From assembly GCF_024171925.1 (NCBI RefSeq), contig NZ_JAMTCO010000010.1, positions 348,194 through 412,193 on the forward strand: 64,000 bases of DNA. The letters are read 5' to 3'. The notes beneath the pieces are model-generated. The model ran no database searches and was not told where the DNA came from. It saw only the letters and a list, made by a program, of their open reading frames with translations. How positions within the stretch are numbered: position 1 is the first letter of the stretch; each line of letters opens with the position of its first letter. This document shows positions 26,094 to 33,811 of the stretch, piece after piece. Position numbers and translations under genes: made by a program. Source of the DNA: Actinokineospora diospyrosa (GTDB taxonomy: Bacteria > Actinomycetota > Actinomycetes > Mycobacteriales > Pseudonocardiaceae).

Positions 26094-26455
26094 CCCCCAC
26101 CCTCGCCCCCTCCACCGTCGCGGACCGGGACGCGGTACTCGTGGGCACCCGTTGCGTGGATGAGCTGGACACCACCGGGGTCGCGGTCGCGTTGGCCCGC
26201 AGCGGCGTACGGCTACACAAACGACTCACCGATGACGAGGTCTTCGCCTTGGTCGCGGCGGGGGTGGCCAACCTGGGTGGGCTCGCCGCAACGTCGCGGT
26301 GGTCAGACATCGCCCTGGACATCAACCTCCGCGATGACGATGGCGCCCACCGGAACCTATGGGGCTCACCCGCCCGCGCCCGACTCTGCGCCACCCTCGC
26401 CTGGCGCGTCGCTCCCCCATTCGACTACTTCCCAGTCGCCAGGCCACAAACCTGA
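26090..26455 (+). CDS. Hypothetical element protein, 121 residues
   Basis: Family not recognised. It begins MTPTLAPSTVADRDAVLVGT at the ATG overlapping the previous stop (ATGA). A helical centre (RLHKRLTDDEVFALVAAGVA) is followed by LGGLAATSRWSDIALDINLR and an aromatic end (VAPPFDYFPVARPQT). Soluble, no signal. It is the last gene of the first operon; a strong hairpin starts 21 bp after its stop. Confidence 0.7.
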   Translation: MTPTLAPSTVADRDAVLVGTRCVDELDTTGVAVALARSGVRLHKRLTDDEVFALVAAGVANLGGLAATSRWSDIALDINLRDDDGAHRNLWGSPARARLCATLAWRVAPPFDYFPVARPQT

Positions 26456-26475
26456 GGCACCCGCCCCCGACGTCG

Positions 26476-26524
26476 CCCCCTGGTGGTTCCAGCCGTACCC
26501 GAACCCGGCTGGAACCACAGGGGG
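26476..26524. terminator. Long hairpin after the first element operon (terminator or origin structure)
   Basis: GTGGTTCCAGCCG at 26483-26495 and CGGCTGGAACCAC at 26506-26518 form a perfect 13-bp stem with a 10-base loop. With one bulge, CCCCCT before and AGGGGG after extend it to about 19 bp. It follows the stop at 26453-26455 by 21 bp and has no clear T-run. It may be a terminator, or a structured site such as a double-strand origin or oriT ahead of the replication gene. 26525-26665 contains no gene. Confidence 0.65.
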
Positions 26525-26665
26525 GAGGTGGGTGCGGGGAGGTTCTCCCAGCCGAACTCCGGCCAGCTGGGCCACCACACCCGCACCCGCCCCCCACTTC
26601 CTTGTTTTCGCATGTCATCCCGCCTTCGGACCCGGGTTCGAAGGCGCCTGTGAAAGGACCCTGTC

Positions 26666-26932
26666 GTGCCCGCGTGCACCCGTCAGCACCCGCGTTCGAG
26701 CGTGGACGTGACCGCCGCCGTGCTGTACCTGCTGCCCTACACCCGTGCCCAGTGGCGCCGACTCGAACCCGCCGGACTCGCCCCCATCGTCGCCGGGGTC
26801 GTGGCGGACCCGCTGTTCCGCGTGCCCGAGGTGACCGCGCTCGTCCTGGCCGCCGAACACAACGGGACCCTCGCCCACCCCCATCGCCTGGCCGCCGCCC
26901 GCCGCATGGCCCGCCGCGTCCTCGCCGCCTGA
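26666..26932 (+). CDS. Small hypothetical element protein, 88 residues
   Basis: GTG start at 26666 after AAAGGA. The sequence is VTAAVLYLLPYTRAQWRRLE, then APIVAGVVADPLFRVPEVTA, then a basic helical end (HRLAAARRMARRVLAA). No family recognised. It ends 20 bp before the replication gene, which has its own AGGGAGGG site, so the two are probably co-transcribed. The basic C-terminus and small size would suit a DNA- or Rep-binding accessory protein; this is inference. Confidence 0.7.
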   Translation: MPACTRQHPRSSVDVTAAVLYLLPYTRAQWRRLEPAGLAPIVAGVVADPLFRVPEVTALVLAAEHNGTLAHPHRLAAARRMARRVLAA

Positions 26933-26952
26933 GCCCAGGGAGGGAACCCGCC

Positions 26953-28359
26953 ATGAGCACCCCCAGCGCAGTCCCAGCAGACCCGGGTTCAGGGCGACGG
27001 CTCTACCCGGTCCCGTCCCCCGGTGACGGAACCGACCACGGCCCTTCCGTCACCGCGACCGGGGACGTGACCGGCATGGCCGCGCGGGTGGCGCAGGTGC
27101 GGCAGTGGCTCCCCCCGGTCGATCCGGCCGTGTTCGACTCGTTCCTGGGCCAAGTCGCGCTGCACCTGGACCCGTTCACCGAGGCCGACCCGGTCAACGT
27201 CCTGGCCACCCTGCTGGCAGCTGCCGGAGTCGCGATGGGACCCGGCCCGCACGTCGTGGTGGGCGGGTTCGAACGCCACCCCCTGCTCACCTGGCCGATC
27301 GTGATCGGTCGGACGGGGACAGGACGCAAGGGCACCGGCTACAACGTCGCCAAAGCCGTCCTCTCCTACGCCATGCCCGACTTCGTCACCGAGAACGTCA
27401 AATCCGGCCTGTCCTCCGGCGAGGGACTCGCGGCCGTGTTCGCCACCGACGACCAACCCGGCAAGGGCAAGGCTGGGGGGACACGACTGCTGCCGGAAGG
27501 AGACTTCCGTTTGCTGGCCTACGAACCCGAATGGGCCTCCGTGATGGCCCGCATGAAACGGGAGGGCAACACGCTCTCGGCGACGCTACGAGCGGCCTGG
27601 GAGGGCGGGGACCTGTCCACACTCAACGTCGACGCCCGCACCGCACGCGACACCCACATCGGCATCGTCGCCCACATCACCCCCCAAGAGTTCGCCGCCA
27701 AAGTCAGCGCCACCGACATGGCCGGCGGCACCTACAACCGGTTCCTCCCCATCGCGGTCGGGCAGTCCAAGTTCCTGCCCGTCCCCAAACCCGTCGACCA
27801 CGCCCTGCTGCTCCAGTTCGGCGCCGCACTCGCAGACAGGGTCACCGCGGGGACACGCCTGGACCGCATCACCATCGCACCCGACGCCATCGACACCTGG
27901 CAACACATCTACCTGGAGTTCGGCGGCCCCGAGTCCGATGGGGACGGTGACCACGTCCTGTCCCAGTTCACCTCCCGCGCCGTCCCCAACTGCCTACGCA
28001 TCGCCGCCACCTACGCGGCCCTGGACCGCTCGCCGCGCGTCGGCATCGCGCACCTGTCGGCAGCTGCCGCGCTCGTGCGCTACAGCATCAACTCCGCCCG
28101 CGCCGTCCTTCGCCCAGACGACACCCTCGCTGCCCTGCTCGCCTACATCAACGCCGCAGGGCCGCAAGGCCGCACCAAGAGGGACGTGACCACCGGCCAC
28201 TACCAGGGCAACGCCAAACGGCGCGGCATCAACCCCGACGCGCTCCTGGCCCGCCTGGTCGACACCGGACACATCACCCGCACCACGCAATCGGGCAAGG
28301 GACGCCCCGCCGAGACCTACACCGCCACCACCCACACCCCGACGAACTCGACGAACTAA
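26953..28359 (+). CDS. DUF3987-type replication/primase-helicase-like protein
   Basis: 468 residues. After a low-complexity leader, residues about 50-330 match my picture of the DUF3987 ATPase family: VDPAVFDSFLGQVALHLDPF, HPLLTWPIVIGRTGTGRKGT (Walker A-like GRTGTGRKGT near 125), LLAYEPEWASVMARMKREGN (Walker B-like acidic residues), and GIVAHITPQEFAAKVSATDM. The C-terminal 100 residues form a winged-helix-like unit (LAALLAYINAAGPQGRTKRD, NPDALLARLVDTGHITR). Such proteins are found in phage and AICE replication modules. ATG at 26953 with AGGGAGGG upstream. Its 3' end overlaps the first iteron-like repeats, as expected for an initiator with the origin at its own locus. Confidence 0.82.
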   Translation: MSTPSAVPADPGSGRRLYPVPSPGDGTDHGPSVTATGDVTGMAARVAQVRQWLPPVDPAVFDSFLGQVALHLDPFTEADPVNVLATLLAAAGVAMGPGPHVVVGGFERHPLLTWPIVIGRTGTGRKGTGYNVAKAVLSYAMPDFVTENVKSGLSSGEGLAAVFATDDQPGKGKAGGTRLLPEGDFRLLAYEPEWASVMARMKREGNTLSATLRAAWEGGDLSTLNVDARTARDTHIGIVAHITPQEFAAKVSATDMAGGTYNRFLPIAVGQSKFLPVPKPVDHALLLQFGAALADRVTAGTRLDRITIAPDAIDTWQHIYLEFGGPESDGDGDHVLSQFTSRAVPNCLRIAATYAALDRSPRVGIAHLSAAAALVRYSINSARAVLRPDDTLAALLAYINAAGPQGRTKRDVTTGHYQGNAKRRGINPDALLARLVDTGHITRTTQSGKGRPAETYTATTHTPTNSTN

Positions 28360-28472
28360 CGAACAAAGGCCCTGACCAGGGCAGACACCTCGACCTTAGT
28401 TCGTCGTGACGAACTAAGCCCCCGACAAAACCGCAGGTCACCGACCTAGTTCGTTAGTTCGTCAAGTTCGTC
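28341..28472. repeat. Iteron-like repeats, candidate replication origin
   Basis: The octamer GACGAACT or its complement AGTTCGTC/AGTTCGTT occurs seven times. Two direct copies (28341, 28350) lie at the end of the Rep gene. A perfect 11-bp inverted repeat, CTTAGTTCGTC at 28395 and GACGAACTAAG at 28408, has a 2-base spacer. Three tandem copies start at 28447, 28455 and 28464. Repeats next to a replication gene suggest Rep binding sites and an origin or autoregulatory site. Confidence 0.78.
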
Positions 28473-28576
28473 AACCACCACCCGCCAGACCACGAACCCC
28501 GCCCCACTACCCCCGCGCGGGCTAGTAGGGCAGCCCTTCCGCGTAGCCCAGCACCAACCGGAAAGGACACACCACA

Positions 28577-28789
28577 GTGGACACCCCAACACCCGCCACC
28601 GACGACACGCCGCGCGTACTGCTCACCGTCGAAGCCGCCGCCACCGCCCTGTCCATCAGCCGCACCCGCATGTACGCATTGATCAAAGAAGGCGCGATCC
28701 TCACCGTCCGAATCGGACGCCTCCGCCGCGTCCCACGCGACGCACTCACCACCTTCACCCGCCAACTCACCCAAGCCCAAGCCGCCTAG
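28577..28789 (+). CDS. xis: Excisionase-like helix-turn-helix protein (Xis)
   Basis: 70 residues. Excisionase-family winged helix: RVLLTVEAAATALSISRTRM, then YALIKEGAILTVRIGRLRRV and PRDALTTFTRQL. GTG start at 28577 preceded by GGAAAGGA. In AICEs a small HTH gene before int assists excision. Here 434 bp separate it from the integrase gene, more than usual. A second HTH gene at 25360 could compete for the role. Confidence 0.85.
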   Translation: MDTPTPATDDTPRVLLTVEAAATALSISRTRMYALIKEGAILTVRIGRLRRVPRDALTTFTRQLTQAQAA

Positions 28790-29223
28790 CAACCACGAGA
28801 CACGGCGAGGGAGGCACCCAGCCCGCAGGGAGTTCTCCCTTCCCGCCTCCCTCGCCTGCCTCCCTCACCTGACCAGCACGGACCTGGCCACCAAGGCCGC
28901 TGGGAGCCCCCGCAGACCCGTCCAGCACCGGCCGCACGGCCACGAGAACGGCTGCACCTCCGCCCTGGCCCGCCTCCCTCCCCTCAGGGAAGGGCACAGG
29001 GGAGCAGCGACAACCAGGGATTTTCCCCTGACCGCTTCCCTACGCCGCTTCCCTGGGCCGACCTGCGCCAACACCCACCAGGGAAGCAGTCCAGGGCCCC
29101 GCCGCCACGCCCACAACAGCCCGAAACCGGGCTGTTGCTCCCCTGCCCCCAGCCCTCCCAGGGGGACACGACACCACCCCTTCACGACACAGCCATGCCG
29201 CGCGACCTACCGGAAGGACCGAT
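28790..29223. other. Non-coding gap between xis and int with CCTCCC/CTTCCCT repeats
   Basis: No credible gene on either strand. It contains repeated CCTCCCTCG/CCTCCCTCA blocks near 28850-28870 and 28973-28985, and CTTCCCT or AGGGAAG at about 28987, 29034, 29049 and 29080. GGGCTGTTG-type inverted bases occur near 29113-29140. It may hold the int promoter and protein-binding sites; nothing more can be supported. Confidence 0.5.
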
Positions 29224-30546
29224 ATGCCCCGCAAACCACGCCCCGAGGGGACACGACGCCCCAACGGCGCATCGACCATCTATTTCAGCGAGTACGACCA
29301 GAAGTGGCACGGCCGCGTCACCATGGGGGTCAAAGACAACGGCAAACCCCACCGTCCACACGTCAAACGCGCAACCGAAGCCGAGGTGATTGAGGCAGTT
29401 CGCGAACTCGAATTGAAGCGCAAGAACGGGGAAGTGACGACACCCGGACGTGTGCCTTCTGTTGGCGAGTGGCTGACACACTGGCTGGAAACCATTGCCA
29501 CGCCTTCAATCACACCGAATGCTGCAAGCGCCTACAGCTACGCGGTGAACAAGTGGCTTATTCCCGGCGTGGGCGCTCATCGACTGAACCGTTTGCAGCC
29601 AGAACACCTGGAAAAGCTCTACGCAAAGATGTTGGCTCAAGGCAAATCACCGGGCTATGCCCACCAGGTGCACCGTACCGTTAAGACAGCGTTGAACGTC
29701 GCGGTAGCGCGAGAGAGAATCACGCGGAATCCGGCCAGCCTCGCGAAGGCTCCCAAGCTCGAAGAGACCGAGATTGAACCGTTCACCGAGGAGGAAGCGC
29801 AGCGTCTGATCCGTTGCGCCAAGAAGCGCCGAAACGGGGTGCGGTTCATCGTCGGCCTGGCGCTTGGCCTGCGGAAAGGCGAGTCCATCGGACTCAAATG
29901 GACCCGGATCGACCTGGCTAAGGGCAAGCTGCGGACGCCGCGCCAACTTCAGCGGCACAAGTGGAAGCACGGGTGCGACGACCCGCACCAGTGCGGGACT
30001 ACGCGGCACAAGGTCAAACCCTGTAAGCCAGGGTGCGCGCGGCACAAGCGGAAGCCCTGCCCGCCGCCGTGTCCACCGGACTGCGCCGCGCACGCCTCTA
30101 CGTGTCCCCAGCGGCACGGCGGGGGCCTCCGGGAGGTCCCGGTCAAGTCGCGGGCGGGTCGCCGCTCCGTGGGTCTACCTGGGCCGCTGGTCACCCTGCT
30201 GGATGAGCACAAGGAGGTCCAGGACGCGGAGCGGGTCGCCGCGGGCACCGAGTGGCAGGAGGGAGGGTGGACCTTCACTCAGCCCAACGGCAAGCCGATC
30301 GACCCCCGCAGGGACCACGACGAGTGGAAAGCCCTGCTGAAGGACGCCGGAGTACGGGACGCCCGGCTGCATGACCTTCGGCACACCGCCGCCACGATCC
30401 TCATGGCCCTGGGGGTGCACCCTCGGGTGATCATGGAAATCATGGGCTGGTCGCAGATGTCCATGCTGACCCGCTACCAGCACGTGTCGAGCGACATGGC
30501 TACCGACGTGGCCAAGCAGGTCGGGGGTCATCTGTGGGACGAATGA
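29224..30546 (+). CDS. int: Tyrosine-recombinase integrase with Cys-rich insertion
   Basis: 440 residues. N-terminal SAM-like arm and core-binding domains, then the catalytic domain: R217 (GLALGLRKGES), H383-x-x-R386 in HDLRHTAAT, W409 in GWSQM, and nucleophile Y418 in LTRYQHV. Between R217 and the box-II region, residues 250-295 hold a basic segment with eight cysteines (251, 257, 267, 271, 279, 283, 287, 294) and several histidines, probably a zinc-binding insertion. The gene lies 62 bp from attR and points toward the tRNA, as usual for elements using tRNA 3' ends. Its stop codon begins one of the repeat pairs proposed as arm sites. Confidence 0.95.
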   Translation: MPRKPRPEGTRRPNGASTIYFSEYDQKWHGRVTMGVKDNGKPHRPHVKRATEAEVIEAVRELELKRKNGEVTTPGRVPSVGEWLTHWLETIATPSITPNAASAYSYAVNKWLIPGVGAHRLNRLQPEHLEKLYAKMLAQGKSPGYAHQVHRTVKTALNVAVARERITRNPASLAKAPKLEETEIEPFTEEEAQRLIRCAKKRRNGVRFIVGLALGLRKGESIGLKWTRIDLAKGKLRTPRQLQRHKWKHGCDDPHQCGTTRHKVKPCKPGCARHKRKPCPPPCPPDCAAHASTCPQRHGGGLREVPVKSRAGRRSVGLPGPLVTLLDEHKEVQDAERVAAGTEWQEGGWTFTQPNGKPIDPRRDHDEWKALLKDAGVRDARLHDLRHTAATILMALGVHPRVIMEIMGWSQMSMLTRYQHVSSDMATDVAKQVGGHLWDE

Positions 30547-30608
30547 GCCCCTGAGTGAGACCCCCGGCCTCGCCGAGCACGCCCTGGCCAGCATCGCCGC
30601 TGGTCAGG

Positions 30609-30654
30609 GTGGAGCCGGCAGCGGGACTTGAACCCGCAACCTTTCGCTTACAAG
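30609..30654. repeat. attR: 46-bp core inside the intact tRNA-Thr
   Basis: Identical to 23900-23945. This copy is joined to the tRNA 5' half, so the gene stays functional after integration. The crossover must lie somewhere within these 46 bases. Confidence 0.93.
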
Positions 30655-30685
30655 GCGAGTGCTCTGCCAATTGAGCTATGCCGGC
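30610..30685 (-). tRNA. tRNA-Thr(TGT)
   Basis: 76 nt including an encoded CCA. The acceptor stem GCCGGCA pairs with TGCCGGC, the T-loop arm GCGGGTTCAAGTCCCGC is standard, and the anticodon loop CTTGTAA gives anticodon TGT. The outermost anticodon-stem pair is a C-A mismatch (positions 27/43). It is the integration target of the element to its left. Confidence 0.95.
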
Positions 30686-30796
30686 CTGGTGCCACGCTGG
30701 TGGCGCCGCCCCAATGGTAAGGCCGGCGGTGGGCGCGGTTGCGGGGCGGCTCATGATCCGAGACGGTCGGTGGGGCCGAGACGTGAGGAGGTCGGG

Positions 30797-32227
30797 GTGG
30801 CGCGGTTCTCGCAACGGGCCGGGTGGTTGCCGTGGCGGCGGGTCAACGGGCAGCTCAGCGGCAACGGGCACGGTGCCAGCGGGGGGCAGGCCGTGCACGG
30901 GCCGCAGCTGCCCGAGGAGCGCACCGTCCACTTCGTGCTGGACCTGGCGCTGCGGATCGGTGAGGTGCAGATGGCCTCGGGGGCCGGTGCCTCCGACGTG
31001 ACCGCCACGATCATCGCGGTGTCGGCGGCGTACGGGTTGCCGCACTGCGAGGTGGACGTCATCTTCACCTCGATCACCGTGGCGTGCCAGCGCGGTACCG
31101 ACGAGCCGCCGATCACCTCGCTGCGGGTGGTGCGCTCGCGCGGGCTGGACTACACCCGGCTGGCCGACGTGGAGACCCTCGTCGGCAAGATCACCCGCAA
31201 CCGGCTGGGGGTGCTGCAGGCGCGGGCCGAGCTGGAGCGGATCACGACCGCGCCGCACCCGTACCCGCGCTGGGTGGCGACGGCGGCGTACGCGGGGATG
31301 GCGGCGGCGGTGACCGTCCTCATCGGCGGCGCGGCGGACATGGCGCTGTTCGCCGGGATCATCACCGCCGTGGTCGACCGGGTCGGGCGGTTGCTCAACC
31401 GCAGGGCGCTGCCGTTCTTCTTCCAGCAGGTGGTCGGGGGCGCGCTGGCGACGGGCGCGGCGCTGGCGCTGCTGGCCAGCGGGGCCATCACGGCGAAACC
31501 GACGCTGCTGGTGGCCGCGGCGATCACCGTGCTGCTGTCCGGGTTGTCGGTCGTGTCGACCGTCCAGGACGCGATCACCGGCTACAACGTGACCGCGGCT
31601 GGCCGCACGATGGAGATCTCGCTGATGACGGCGGGCCTGATCGCCGGTGTCGTGCTCGCGCTGAACGTCGCCACCAGGCTCGGCATGGCGTACACACCGC
31701 TGGCCGACCCGTTGCCACCCAGCGCGTTCCGGCTCCCCGTGCAGGCGCTCGCCGGTGCCGCGGGCGCCGCGCTGTTCGCCCTGGCGAGCTACGCCAAGCC
31801 GCGGGCGCTGCTGGTCGCCTCGGCCGCGGGCGGCGCGGGCACGGCGGTCTACGGCGCGCTCACCCTCGCGGGCAGCAGCCCGATCACCGCCTCCGGGGTG
31901 GCCGCCGTGGTGATCGGCTTCGCTGGCGGGGTGATCTCGCGGCGGCTGCGGATGCCACCGCTGGTGGTCGCGGTGTCCGGTCTGGTGCCGTTGCTGCCCG
32001 GTCTCACGACCTACCGCGGGCTCTACGAACTCGCCGCCGAGCGGAGCACGACCGGCCTGCCGACGCTGATGTTGGCGGCGGCGATCGCACTGGCACTCGC
32101 CGCGGGCGTCGTCCTGGGCGAATACCTGGCCCAGCCGGTCCGGACCGGTCTGAGCAGGTTGGAGCGGCGGCTGTCCGGGCCCCGGCTCTCCGGCCCGTTG
32201 CGCCCCACTGAGCGGCGGCTGGAGTAA
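30797..32227 (+). CDS. Threonine/serine exporter, ThrE family
   Basis: 476 residues. A soluble N-terminal region (ERTVHFVLDLALRIGEVQMA, GAGASDVTATIIAVSAAYGL, CEVDVIFTSI) is the conserved ThrE cytosolic domain. About ten transmembrane helices follow (for example FAGIITAVVDRVGRLLNR, then LLVAAAITVLLSGLSVVSTV, and PPLVVAVSGLVPLLPGLTTY near the C-terminus). In Corynebacterium ThrE exports threonine and serine by proton motive force. The GTG at 30797 is chosen for a GAGGAGG site 6 bp upstream; the open frame extends back into the tRNA and is not real there. It stands alone between the tRNA and otsA. Confidence 0.9.
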   Translation: MARFSQRAGWLPWRRVNGQLSGNGHGASGGQAVHGPQLPEERTVHFVLDLALRIGEVQMASGAGASDVTATIIAVSAAYGLPHCEVDVIFTSITVACQRGTDEPPITSLRVVRSRGLDYTRLADVETLVGKITRNRLGVLQARAELERITTAPHPYPRWVATAAYAGMAAAVTVLIGGAADMALFAGIITAVVDRVGRLLNRRALPFFFQQVVGGALATGAALALLASGAITAKPTLLVAAAITVLLSGLSVVSTVQDAITGYNVTAAGRTMEISLMTAGLIAGVVLALNVATRLGMAYTPLADPLPPSAFRLPVQALAGAAGAALFALASYAKPRALLVASAAGGAGTAVYGALTLAGSSPITASGVAAVVIGFAGGVISRRLRMPPLVVAVSGLVPLLPGLTTYRGLYELAAERSTTGLPTLMLAAAIALALAAGVVLGEYLAQPVRTGLSRLERRLSGPRLSGPLRPTERRLE

Positions 32228-32344
32228 ACCCCCCGCGGGCGTGAGAGTCGCCACGCGCGCTCACCCTGGTCGCAGGACGCGGGGAGTGCCCGCAGTGGTT
32301 AGCCTCAAACCGGGCATCCCCCGGTCTGAGGAGGCACGTCAGGC

Positions 32345-33775
32345 GTGAGCAGCGAAAACGGTGCGGAGTTCATCGTGGCCGCCAACCGGCTGCCGGTCGA
32401 CCTCGAGCGCCTGCCGGACGGCAGCCAGCGGTGGAAGCACAGCCCCGGCGGTCTGGTCAGCGCGCTGGAGCCGTTCCTGCGCAGCCACAGCGGTGCCTGG
32501 GTCGGCTGGCCCGGGGTGGCCGACGTGGAGGTCGACGAGTTCACCGAGGACGGTCTGCGGCTGTACCCGGTGTCGCTGACCGCGGACGAGGTGCGCGACT
32601 ACTACGAGGGTTTCTCCAACGCGACGCTGTGGCCGCTCTACCACGACGTGGTGGCGCCACCGGAGTTCGACCGCGGTTGGTGGGACAGCTACGTGAAGGT
32701 CAACCACCGCTTCGCCGAGGCCTGCGCGAAGGTGGCGGCCCAGGGCGCGACGGTGTGGATCCAGGACTACCAACTGCAACTGGCGCCCGCGATCCTGCGC
32801 GAACTGCGGCCGGACCTGAGGATCGGCTTCTTCCTGCACATCCCGTTCCCGCCGACCGAGCTGTTCATGCAGCTGCCCTGGCGCGCGGAGATCGTGCGCG
32901 GGCTGCTCGGCGCCGACCTGATCGGCTTCCACCGGCCCGGTGGCGCGCAGAACTTCCTGTGGCTGGCGCGGCGGCTGCTCGGCCTGGAACCGACCAGGGG
33001 CGCGGTCGGCGTGCGCACCCGCCCCGGTGTCATCCAGCTCGGCGACCGCGCGGTCCGGGTCGGCGCGTTCCCCATCTCCATCGACTCCGCGGGCCTGGAC
33101 GCGTTGTCGCGCAAGCGGGAAACCGTCGCGCGCACCCAGCAGATCCGCGCGGACCTGGGCAACCCCAAGAAGGTCATCCTCGGGGTGGACCGGCTCGACT
33201 ACACCAAGGGCATCGACGTGCGGCTCTACGCGCTGCAGGAGTTGCTCAGAGAGGGCCGGGTCGACCCGGCCGAGGTCGCGATGGTGCAGCTGGCGACCCC
33301 GAGCCGCGAGCGGGTCGAGCACTACCAGCGGATGCGCAGCGACATCGAGCAGGTCGTGAGCCGGATCAACGGCGAGTTCGGCCGGATCGGCCGCCCGATC
33401 GTGCACTACCTGCACCAGTCGATCGGGCGGGCCGAGCTGTCGGCGTTCTTCTCCGCCGCCGACGTCATGCTGGTGACGCCGCTGCGGGACGGGATGAACC
33501 TGGTGTGCAAGGAGTACGTGGCTTGTCGGCACGACCTCGGTGGCGCGCTGGTGCTCTCCGAGTTCGCGGGCGCCGCGGCCGAGCTGACGAGCGCCTTCCT
33601 GGTCAACCCGCACGATTTGGACGGCGTGAAGAACGCCATGCACGCGGCCCTCACGATCGATCCAGCAGAGGGTCGCCGTAGGATGCGCGCGCTGCGGCGA
33701 CAAGTGTTGACCCACGACGTCGACCGGTGGGCGCGCTCGTTCCTCGACGCGTTGGACCCAGAACACGCCCACTGA
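32345..33775 (+). CDS. otsA: Alpha,alpha-trehalose-phosphate synthase (OtsA, GT20)
   Basis: 476 residues. It transfers glucose from a nucleotide-glucose to glucose 6-phosphate, giving trehalose 6-phosphate. GT20 signatures in order: [83 protein letters not shown] (donor phosphate-binding region) and [20 protein letters not shown]. The GTG at 32345 gives the full-length family N-terminus. It lies 36 bp before the OtsB-GH15 fusion gene, so the two form a trehalose operon. Together with the ectoine genes it fits an osmoprotectant repertoire. Confidence 0.95.
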   Translation: MSSENGAEFIVAANRLPVDLERLPDGSQRWKHSPGGLVSALEPFLRSHSGAWVGWPGVADVEVDEFTEDGLRLYPVSLTADEVRDYYEGFSNATLWPLYHDVVAPPEFDRGWWDSYVKVNHRFAEACAKVAAQGATVWIQDYQLQLAPAILRELRPDLRIGFFLHIPFPPTELFMQLPWRAEIVRGLLGADLIGFHRPGGAQNFLWLARRLLGLEPTRGAVGVRTRPGVIQLGDRAVRVGAFPISIDSAGLDALSRKRETVARTQQIRADLGNPKKVILGVDRLDYTKGIDVRLYALQELLREGRVDPAEVAMVQLATPSRERVEHYQRMRSDIEQVVSRINGEFGRIGRPIVHYLHQSIGRAELSAFFSAADVMLVTPLRDGMNLVCKEYVACRHDLGGALVLSEFAGAAAELTSAFLVNPHDLDGVKNAMHAALTIDPAEGRRRMRALRRQVLTHDVDRWARSFLDALDPEHAH

Positions 33776-33811
33776 GCAGACCCGCCCCGAGAACGAGCCA
33801 AGGAGAAGGCG

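Larger units (their letters stand above)
23900..30654. mobile_element. Integrated element in tRNA-Thr(TGT), AICE-like but without transfer gene
   Basis: The boundaries are the 46-bp direct repeats at 23900-23945 and 30609-30654. The right copy completes a full tRNA-Thr gene. Inside, in order, are a KorSA-like GntR repressor (minus), an operator array, an HTH gene, three small genes, a DUF3987 replication-type protein with iteron-like repeats, an excisionase-like HTH gene and a tyrosine integrase next to the tRNA. This order resembles actinomycete integrative and conjugative elements such as pSAM2. No FtsK/TraB-like translocase, Spd or relaxase gene is seen, so it may be a mobilisable or reduced element. 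At about 6.7 kb it is smaller than typical AICEs. Confidence 0.88.
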
